NCBI RefSeq assembly: GCF_003573695.1
Contig: NC_039359.1
Location: forward strand, 156,418,210 to 156,482,209
Length of the DNA: 64,000 nucleotides
Direction: 5' to 3'
Source of the DNA: Papaver somniferum
Lineage: Eukaryota > Streptophyta > Magnoliopsida > Ranunculales > Papaveraceae
Position numbers and translations under genes: made by a program
Notes under the pieces: model-generated
Database searches by the model: none
Seen by the model: only the letters and a program-made list of their open reading frames with translations
Told to the model about the DNA's origin: nothing
Shown: positions 55,927 through 64,000 of the stretch, piece by piece
How the letters are laid out: every line of letters begins with the position of its first letter
Position numbering within the stretch: the stretch's first letter is position 1

Positions 55927-57618
55927 TTATGGGAAAAGAAGGTTCCGGTAAGCACTATCAGTTGTTAGAATCATATTCTTTTCGAAGCGATCATAAGCAG
56001 GTTTTGTGCGCAAGAAAAGAAGGCTACTAGATGACAATCCAAGCAATGAGATAACACCCCACCAGAAGAATGTCTGCAAGTAACATTGTCTTCCCATACA
56101 AATCGATACACCGTCAACTACTTCCATGATAGTCAATCCAGATGATTTAACATTACTGTCATAAACCACTGCTGCAAGTAATCCATAAGCAAGAGAACCA
56201 ATAGGGATGTTTGTGATCAGTATATTATGGTTGACACCCATACTGTTGGGTCCAAATAACTCCGAAGTAACAGAAGCTGCAGCTGCAAAAATAAACCCGG
56301 AGCTCAATCCAATCAAGGCTGTACCAGCTTCCAATGCCCTCTCACTACTCGATGCAGTGAGCAAAAAGAATGCAATTGGAGTAGGTAAGAGTGCAATTAC
56401 CAACCACCCTGTCCTTGCAAAATGCAGCTTCTCCCGCAAGAAGTCAGGGGAAGCAGAGAGCAATCGACCGAAGAAGGAGCATGATGAATAAAGAGTAAGG
56501 AGCTCAGTAGTTTTGGAAGCAAACCCAAGGGACTGTGAAATTTGGCCTAGATTATTACTGTATACTAACCCAATTGTACCTCCACAAAAGTAAGCAACGT
56601 AGTACAACCAAAAATCCAATCTGCTAACAAGAACTCTGGCAGGGTGTTCTTCTCCAAGAACCAACAACCGATTCTTCACAGTCACCTTGCTCTTCATAGT
56701 ACCATTCATCGAATTCTTGTAATACTCATCCTGCCCTATAAGCAACTCTTTATGAAGCTCGTGATCATCAACGTCAACAGGGTTATAACCAGAACCTTGC
56801 AAACGAAAACTCGCAGTGACATTCTTCAGAGACCAATTACGGGCATATACAATTCCAGGGATACACAAGGGAAGAACAAGCAAAAAAAGTGCACCACCAA
56901 AGATTATCCTTGCAGTTGAAGAAAATGCGGTAACTGAATTTAGCAACAGAAGGTACAGACCAGTAAAAACAGCAAGGATATTAAGACTAATAAATATGAA
57001 GTTATCTCGACGAACAGCATCCTGGCCCTGGGGTAAGGTCTGTACTGGAGGTTGACGAAGGATTGGAACTAGAGCAGCAAAAGATACAATGAGCGGAAGC
57101 AGCGCATTAAGAATAAGATAAACACTAGATTCTTGCGAGGAAATGGATTTGGCAGCAAGATTGTAAATTGCTGGACTAAGTCCATTAAAACTAATGGCCA
57201 GAGACAATGCCAAAGCTCTATTTGTAGGGAAATTCTGATTGCATAATACAAAACAAACTGTATTGAACCAACATATACTACACCCAGACAACAAGCATAG
57301 CAGAAATACAATGTAATGAGGGAGAGAAATGAGATTCTGAAGAAGAAGCCATTGAAAACCATAACCAATGAAACCCATAGAAGCAGCCAAGATAAGAACA
57401 GACCAAAGGGGTAGATACAGAAGAGCTAAACCAGAAGACCAACCAAAAATTTTACCAAGATCTGAAGCTGTTGCTAAATAATTCAATTGAACTTGTGAAA
57501 TCCCTAAAACTGATTTCAAATTTGATGAATATGCCGAGAAATCAAAATTTGTACCTGTAAATGCTTGTATCCATATTGTTGCTACTAGAATCATCCATTT
57601 TCTTGATTCCCCTGCCAT
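55927..57618 (-). CDS. NFD4-like / nodulin-like major facilitator superfamily protein, 563 aa, intronless
   Basis: Single open frame starting at ATG 57618 (MAGESRKWMILVATIWIQAF); the frame is open a little further but without an earlier ATG. The N-terminal half is the nodulin-like domain: GTNFDFSAYSSNLKSVLGIS, LNYLATASDLGKIFGW, CSICWFNTVCFVLCNQNFP and NRALALSLAISFNGLSPAIY. The C-terminal half is an MFS bundle after a hydrophilic loop (DVDDHELHKELLIGQDEYY): FWLYYVAYFCGGTIGLVYSN, SFFGRLLSASPDF and SELFGPNSMGVNHNILI. About twelve membrane segments. Relatives are NUCLEAR FUSION DEFECTIVE 4 and nodulin-like proteins, for which transport of small solutes is presumed and mostly unproven. The family length of 550-600 aa fits. 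No frame damage is visible. Confidence 0.93.
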   Translation of the reverse strand: MAGESRKWMILVATIWIQAFTGTNFDFSAYSSNLKSVLGISQVQLNYLATASDLGKIFGWSSGLALLYLPLWSVLILAASMGFIGYGFQWLLLQNLISLPHYIVFLLCLLSGCSICWFNTVCFVLCNQNFPTNRALALSLAISFNGLSPAIYNLAAKSISSQESSVYLILNALLPLIVSFAALVPILRQPPVQTLPQGQDAVRRDNFIFISLNILAVFTGLYLLLLNSVTAFSSTARIIFGGALFLLVLPLCIPGIVYARNWSLKNVTASFRLQGSGYNPVDVDDHELHKELLIGQDEYYKNSMNGTMKSKVTVKNRLLVLGEEHPARVLVSRLDFWLYYVAYFCGGTIGLVYSNNLGQISQSLGFASKTTELLTLYSSCSFFGRLLSASPDFLREKLHFARTGWLVIALLPTPIAFFLLTASSSERALEAGTALIGLSSGFIFAAAASVTSELFGPNSMGVNHNILITNIPIGSLAYGLLAAVVYDSNVKSSGLTIMEVVDGVSICMGRQCYLQTFFWWGVISLLGLSSSSLLFLRTKPAYDRFEKNMILTTDSAYRNLLFP

Positions 57619-58071
57619 TCCTAGTACTATCAAACCCCCACAGTTAAAAATTTCTTCCTCTTCTGCGATTACAATGAAATTGATTTCTGAAGAAATCAGA
57701 ATTGTGATGCATTACGTCACAGATGAATTCAGCTAGAGGTAGTAGAATCGGTGGAGTCTACTGCCATGGCTGAATCTTACGTTTGTGAGCGTTGAAAGCT
57801 TCACACTACTGTAACGATTTGGGTAAACATGTACAGCAATTAATACCTGTCCAGCAAAACAATGGCAAGAAACAGTCTGCAAGAAATAAAGCTATTAAAA
57901 ATGAAACTGGTGGGTTGATCAGGGTGGAGCAGAAATTCAAAATTATCTGACTTCTCATCTCACCGACATGTCCACCACTTCTTCTCCTTCTTGCATAAAT
58001 GATGGTTTCATTGAAAATATTTCGTCTGGTTTGCAATTGCATCGAGGAACGAGGATAACAGGGCGGATTCC
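57619..58071 (-). other. Upstream region of the NFD4-like gene
   Basis: Expected promoter and leader. An open stretch of 78 codons on the same strand (57806-58042) has no family match and is probably not a gene. The distal end is the target site of a MULE at 58081. Confidence 0.35.
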
Positions 58072-58080
58072 CATTTTTGG

Positions 58081-59587
58081 AACGATTTTTTAGGGACCAT
58101 TGTTTTTTTTTTTTGGGACCATGATCTTATTAGGCTAACATCCCTGTATTTATAAGGGATGTTCCAAAGTTAGGTAAATACCCATTTATCCTTTATTTTA
58201 ATTTTAATTAAAACTAACTTAATAACTATATTAATTTAATAATATACATCTAATCTAAATGAATTTATTAACCAAAATCAAAATCAAAAGAGCAATCGAA
58301 AATTTTTAGTTTTGAAAAAAAGTTTATTCTCTTCTTCTTCTCTCTTTCCTTGACGTTCCTCGTTCGATTGAAAAACCCATCAATCTTTTTAATTCGTTTT
58401 TGGATAGGAAAATTGAGTAGTAATCATCAAAATATGGTTTAAATGGATGTTAAAGTGGCATGTTCGGTTAGGAATAGTTTTAAAAAAGCTAGTTTTGTAA
58501 CCGAACATTCTGAAACCAAGAACACGAAGAACACTTCGATTATCACGAATTTAATTTTTCATAACTGAACTCGGAGTTCGGTTGGTTCGCAAAAAATTCT
58601 AAAACTAGTTAGTAACCGAACTCTACCCATAATACAAAAAAAAATGTAACCGAACTGTGTTATTTTTCCTACTATGTTGAGTTATGATATAACCGAACTT
58701 TACCTACCTTGTTCGGTTGGTTCGCAAAAATTTCTAAAACTATCTAGTAACCGAACTCTACTCATATTCCAAAAAGAATTTTTTTTTTTCCAATGTAACC
58801 GAACTGTGTTATTTTGCCTACTATGTTGAGTTTCAATTTAACCGAACTTGTTCCACTATGTTCGATTTGTTCGCAAAAATTCTTGACAAACCGAACTCTT
58901 CACTAATTGCATACATGTGGAGTTCGGTTAGATATGTTGTTGGGTTAAAGTTTGCGAACCAACCGAACATTACTCTGTAAGTCCTATAAACAAAGTTCGG
59001 TAATCTGTGTGTATGGAAAAGGTAACCGAACAACTAAAAACCTCCATTAAAGAACGAGTTCGGTAACCTGCGTATATGGAAAAGGTAACCGAAATACACT
59101 TTCAGATGAGTTCGGTAACCTGTACTTCACATAAGGTAACCGAACAAGCCCAAATCTACCCTAAAAATTTACAGTTTTTTGAAAATTTGGAGCAATTCAA
59201 CCAACATTATCTAAGTTTGAAACATACCTGGGTACCCAAATACTCTTCCTCCGGTTGTGGTTAGTAAAATCCTTTGTTTTTCATGTTTTCCTTCTTCCTC
59301 TTCTCCAACTTTACACTCTCAATAATTTTGCTTCTTTTTAGAAAAAGCCATCTGATTTTTTAATCTCATTAATTATCTTTAACTTAATCATTTTAGTAAT
59401 CACTACACTAACTGTTATTAACACTAACTAACACTAACTAATCATTACCAAAAAATTAATCAAGAGGGTAATTTAGGTATTAATATAAATATCTAGATAA
59501 GGGGTGACCTAGATTTACTTCTAATGTCTTTACCCAAAATAAAACCATGGTCCCCCCAAAATAACCATGGTCCCCAAAAAAAACGTT
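58081..59587. mobile_element. Non-autonomous Mutator-like element with AACCGAAC-rich interior, 1507 bp
   Basis: Flanked by identical 10-bp direct repeats CCATTTTTGG (58071-58080 and 59588-59597). Tips AACGATTTTTTAGGGACCAT and, inverted, AACGTTTTTTTTGGGGACCA continue as imperfect inverted repeats with a second GGGACCATG word. The inside carries over fifteen GTTCGGTT/AACCGAAC words. No transposase. It lies about 460 bp upstream of the NFD4-like start codon. Confidence 0.88.
58575..58850. repeat. Tandem repeat of about 140-150 bp inside the MULE
   Basis: Two adjacent units share, in order, GTTCGGTTGGTTCGCAAAAA, TCTAAAACTA, AGTAACCGAACTCTAC, ATGTAACCGAACTGTGTTAT and CCTACTATGTTGAGTT. A third, more diverged start follows at about 58860 (GTTCGATTTGTTCGCAAAAA). 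Confidence 0.85.
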
Positions 59588-59597
59588 CCATTTTTGG

Positions 59598-60758
59598 TAC
59601 CGAGAAAATAAAAGCCCACTAATAGAGCTATGGGCCATGATGGCCCCAGCTGAGTTTTCTTTGAAAAATGGTTTGTGCTTAAACATACCGACTCCAGGTA
59701 AAGGTTGATAATGGATGTCTCATCTGAAAACCCAAATGATGATCTTATCCTTGAATTGTTCGTATTACATTTGTACAATTTATCATGAAGTAGGTATACT
59801 ATATTTGAATAACATTTATAGAATTCTCAACTACTCGAACATTTCCACTGTCGTAAAGTTTTTTGAACTTTTCTTCAAATTCGAAGAAGTTCGCTGATCA
59901 AAGATTACCAGAATCATCCTTTTATTTTTATTAAAACTGTAGATAAACGAACCAGATTGATAATCGAAGTACTACTTCATTATAATTTTGTAGTCATCCG
60001 AAAAAGTTTGGGAGAAACACCTTTTTTAACGAGTAGATAAAGGAAGAAATGAATAAATATCACCAATACGAAATCCTAGGTGATTCTCCGTCATCTTTTT
60101 AATTTTTGTTTTGACTCGAATAATTTTGTAATTTTCTTTTGAATTTGTTTAATGGCGTCCATGGATTGCAGGTTGTTCGTCCATTTAGTGAACAACACCA
60201 TCGAACAGGAAACTCGTCTATTTTTCTTTTTAGAATTATTCCAATGCTTAGTTCAGACGCTTAGGTTGATATTATGATCGATCCCTTTTGATTTTACTGG
60301 TCAACAAAGATGAACAAACATCATGAATATTTAGAAATATTCATCCCAACTTCCAAGACGTTAATTCATTCAGGATGTTTGACAGAAATTGTCTTTATTA
60401 ATTCAGAGATTTGGTCGCGACTGTGTTTCGGCCATGATTTGTTCTACAACAAACGAATATATCTGTATATTAGAAAAGGCATATGAGGTTTCTGTTATGT
60501 ATTCTTTGTGCTTTCAATTGAAAGTACCAGAATCTGAAGAAACCAAATCGTTTCGATTCCCTAGTTTCTCCACTTGCACAATGGTAACCAATTAACTGCC
60601 ACTCCCTCAATTTGAATTGTTGTCTTTTTGTGTTAGTTATGTTAATTTGTGATGTTACCCAATTACGTTTTAATAGTAAATTGACAAAAACCAAACATTT
60701 AATCCCAGGTACAGAATGAAGGTGCATGTGATTACAACCGAAGTATTTGGTGATAAAA
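59598..60758. other. Gene-free stretch
   Basis: Short open frames (59712, 60389-60595) have no family match. A 5' part of the plant mobile domain relic that follows may be hidden here but I cannot show it. Confidence 0.3.
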
Positions 60759-61560
60759 TTACAAATCGATAGAAGAAATTGTTGTCATGGAATCAATTGC
60801 AAAATATTCTGATTCACCCAATGATGTAGCACCTTCACGACCTAATATTGGTGGAACATAAGTGGTTATCGAGGAACAACTGTTAGATAATTTTGATGAC
60901 CAAGTTGATGAGGAACACATTGAGGAACCACATTCAGTAGAACGGGAGGAAAAAGTGTCCGAGAAGGAAAAAAGACCAAGAAAAATATTGTTAACCAGTT
61001 GCTTCCACTTGAAGAGGTCGGTGATGGGCTTCCTAGGGATAATGGTGAAGTCATATTTGGATACACATACCACGTCGCTGCCAAAATTTTGCATCACCGG
61101 GTAATGGTGAAGTTGTAGTTTTGACCAATATACTTTTACTATGTATGATCCTCAAAATGATGCTAGAATCTTGAAGTTCCCCAATCTTTATGAAACAATG
61201 TCAAGTTGGCAGTTGGACGAGGAATGTGAGGAGGTTCAAGAAATTGTGCTTGACTCGGGATTATACAATGAAGTTAGAGTTCCTGCCATGAGTTCGATAG
61301 AGTTTCCGTCTCCGCATTCATGGAGAGGTCTATTTCAGGACTGACACATTTCATCTCCCTATTGGCGAACTAGTAATAATTCCAAACGATGTTATATATA
61401 TTTTGGGTTTGCCCGTGGTTGGAGATTCGGTAGATGACGGGTACAACCCAAAAATTGCTTGAAAACTTATGAAAAAGTTGGCTTTGAATTTGCTTAGATG
61501 GAATGACGCAGAAATTGATTGTAAACCTTTGAGTTGAGTTGGGATTTACACCATGAGTTA
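60759..61560 (+). pseudogene. Plant mobile domain (PMD) gene relic, N-terminal part
   Basis: After an acidic segment (EEQLLDNFDDQVDEEHIEEP, 60865 onward), the frame at 61141 reads EEVQEIVLDSGLYNEVRVPA. A one-base shift near 61330 then gives TDTFHLPIGELVIIPNDVIY and ILGLPVVGDSV, the start of the plant mobile domain (usual form: TFHLP.GE.TIT..DV..ILGLP..G). A stop follows at about 61459 in that frame. The rest of the domain is lost. It does not overlap in content with the relic at 41910, which keeps the later part of the same domain. Confidence 0.65.
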
Positions 61561-63274
61561 TTTTTCACTATAGTTTATAATTTTGTATTAATTTGTAGCA
61601 ATTGGAGACGAATTCGATATGCTTTCATCGAGTTAATTGATGTTTTCGGACATTGTGGTAAGAGTTTGAGATTTGTCTACGGATAAATTTATCATAAAAC
61701 TAGATGAAATGTCCATGGTGTGGCCACCTGAAATTTCAAACGAATTCAGCTCAAACTATTTTACTGAAGTCCATTTATTTCCCGATTGAAAAATATTTTG
61801 GAGAAAATACTATAACTGATCTTAACCGTTACCGTTTTACACCATATTCTAAAATTTTGTTTTAATTTGAAGAAATTTGGGAAGAATTTGATCTGCTTTT
61901 ATCGAGTTGATGTTGCATAACACCAATTAGTGACTACCAATCTTTGGCTATCAAATCGAGCATCTATTGAAGCGTCATTGATAATTGACAACCAAATCAC
62001 CATATAAAAGGTCTTTCTTCAGCGCACCAATTAATGTAACTTACATACATTATGAAAATCTTACCTACTTTAAGTGAAAGAAGAGTTATCCTAATTGGTT
62101 AAAATCTCTCATTAGAGAGGAAAATAAAATCTCCTTTAATTTCCTATTAATAAAAAGAATACAAGAGGAGATGAACATTATTCTCTCTATTCAAGAATTC
62201 GACCTTCTGATTATTTGCGGATATCGCTGTGCATGTATAATTTTGATATGCGCTGTTATATTTGCAACCCTTTATTTGAGTGACCATTTCTCCCTTACAA
62301 TCAAAAAGCATATCCTCTCCTTAAAAATAAAACCATCCGCATGTGCCCTTGTTTACTGGGAAGCTTTACCCACATTTCAGTTTTTCCTATACAATATTCC
62401 ACGTTGGTTCAGAAACTTATTTTCCAAAGACAAAAGAGAAAGAAAGACAGTGAATCAATTTTTTTTATGAGTACCCATAAAAAAAGATATTTCCTTTGAT
62501 GAAAAAACCAATAATAATTGGACTTTCTTGGCCATTTCCAATGACCTAAAGTAAACTACGTGGTTCAGACTTAAGAGTTTAGGTTGCATTTACATTGGGT
62601 TCTCGAGCCAAGCCAATGTAATTGTCACATAATTTATTTTAATTACAACGTATAATTGAAATATAAAGTCTGTAAGTGCCAACTTGATACAAATAAAAAT
62701 AAAAATGTGTCGTCGATAGTCTCTGTGAAATTTGAATCGGTTAGCTTGTTGAACGAAAATAATACGTACATGTCAATATTTGAAACCATTATCATATTAA
62801 CTAATCATAAAGGATTAAAAAACCACAAAGAAAAGTTCACGGAAGGAGATGCTGGGTCCTATAACTGTTCATCTGGGACTCGCTATTTCTAGGTGAGGTT
62901 CACTATTTCCCTAGTTAAAGCAGTCTGTTTTGGGAGAATTTTGCTTCTATTTGTATGTCACTGTTATTAATAATCTAACTAATAATCTAACTAACATGTG
63001 ATGGGATTGGTAGCAAGATTTTTGGATCTAAGTTGATTTTTTATTTTTCGATTGAAAAGTAATATATTATTAATCAAGTTGTTAGAAAAAAGAATTTTGT
63101 AATATTAGATCCCGTTTTGTTAATTTTTTCATGGTCCCTCAACCAATAAATTATTTTCCAATATGATGTGAATGTCGTTATTTAAAAAAGATTAGTTGGA
63201 AACTCGAGGTGGTTGTTTTGATTTTTTTTTTTAGAACTTTCACATAACCTTCTTAGGTAATGACATATCACTAT
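61561..63274. other. Gene-free stretch
   Basis: Two loosely similar segments at 61545-61640 and 61835-61915 share TTTACACCAT and GATCTGCTTTTATCGAGTTG-like text. An ATG-started 99-codon frame at 62171-62470 has one membrane-like segment (ACIILICAVIFATLYLSD) but no known relative; I would not call it a gene on this evidence. Confidence 0.3.
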
Positions 63275-64000
63275 TGGTGTGACAGGCAAAGACACACAGA
63301 AGCTTGCAAGTATACAGGTCAAGTTATAGAATGGAAGGAAAGCAGGGGAAAGTCCACAGGGAGTGGGAGCATACAAGAAGTTTTCCTAAGCTAGCAAATG
63401 ATGTAAAACAAGATACAATTTCACAATGTTATAGTGGCAGTGAAACAAAGAAGGCAAATGGCATGAACCAAGGCTGCAAGGTAAAGCAAAGAAAACAGCA
63501 AGGTAAAGCAGCTAAGAACCAAGTCTTGGAAGCCAAGGGCAGAGGTGAGTTTGTGCACTGACTTCAGTGCACAAAAGGCTTCAAAATGCAAGAAAAAAAG
63601 GCAAGAAAATAAACTGAACTGAAAGCACACAGAACTGAACTTGAGTGACTGAAAAAAAAAAAGGAATTGTGGCTAAGCTAAGGCTTAGATTCCACCTGGT
63701 GTCCTAATCAGATAGCATATTCCTAGGTTGAGTTGAGTCCAATGCATACAATAGAAAGGAAAGAAAAACAGCTTGCTAACAGAAATACCCCTAGTATTGA
63801 CTGTCTTTTGACAGCACAATCAATCACAAGCAATCATAGCACTGCTTTCTTCCCAATGCACAAGAAAAGCAAGCATATGGCATCCTATCCTAGCAATCTA
63901 CCATTTGACAATGCACCAAGGCTTCATCAGAGCCTCAGCTTGTTGCTAATTAGCTCATACTACACATGATAATAACAATAACATTCATAATATAAGATAA
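63275..64000 (-). repeat. LTR of the tRNA-Asp non-autonomous family, cut by the window end
   Basis: Reverse-complemented it ends in CTTTGCCTGTCACACCA (family end CTTTCCCGGGCCCACCA) and contains GTGATTGATTGTGCTGTCAA followed by AAGACAGTCAA, identical to text in the LTRs at 12727 and 17578 (about 14440-14475). It is more diverged than those two are from each other. It continues beyond base 64000, so its internal region, if any, is out of sight. Confidence 0.75.

Noticed and set aside
62171..62470. 99-codon frame with a membrane-like segment
   Set aside because: ATG-started and open, but it has no relative I recognise and no splice or promoter context; AT-rich DNA yields such frames by chance.

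Overview
The window is nuclear DNA of a flowering plant, most likely a eudicot. Its genes have introns with GT/AG borders, its gene families are plant-specific (neprosin-domain protein, ZIP metal transporter, nodulin-like MFS protein, F-box/FBA proteins, plant mobile domain genes), and most of the sequence is nested LTR retrotransposons, MULEs, hAT-type MITEs and LINE pieces. I cannot fix the species; an early-diverging eudicot is a guess only. I see no rRNA, tRNA or CRISPR array.

Bases 1-24,500 are almost all retrotransposon. A decayed Ty3/gypsy element of the Tat type lies on the minus strand (pol 2069-4950, LTR about 4950-5862) with a decayed coiled-coil ORF on the opposite strand (1-1421). 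From about 6950 to 23275 there is a tandem array of an internally deleted Ty1/copia element: four LTRs of about 675 bp (7174, 10461, 12616, 22288) alternate with RT/RNase H remnants at a period of about 2155 bp once later insertions are subtracted. One of these LTRs is split by a complete non-autonomous element (12727-20239) with 2.7-kb LTRs, a tRNA-Asp type primer site, a polypurine tract, no gag-pol and a 5-bp target duplication. Another is split by a 479-bp CGATA-rich element at nearly the same LTR position. Diverged LTRs of the non-autonomous family lie on the minus strand at 8690-10242 and 63275-64000.

Bases 24,500-37,300 hold broken genes and young insertions. A seven-exon neprosin gene has clean splice sites but two in-frame stops. 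There are two F-box/FBA pseudogenes; one has a three-LTR TRIM array at its 5' end, a 2.1-kb MULE with 9-bp target duplications inside it, and a copia element (33161-37327) at its 3' end. A 635-bp hAT MITE has perfect 8-bp target duplications.

Bases 37,300-64,000 carry the two genes that look intact, both on the minus strand. One is an IRT3/ZIP4-like zinc/iron transporter (38201-40058, four coding exons, 425 aa) with a perfect zinc-deficiency response element upstream. The other is an intronless NFD4-like/nodulin-like MFS protein (55927-57618, 563 aa). A degraded second copy of the transporter promoter, with the same 10-bp element kept, lies at about 51885-52460 with no gene attached. The rest is plant-mobile-domain gene relics, two further MULEs with 9-10 bp target duplications, MITEs, a large solo LTR, LINE 3' fragments and a local duplication.
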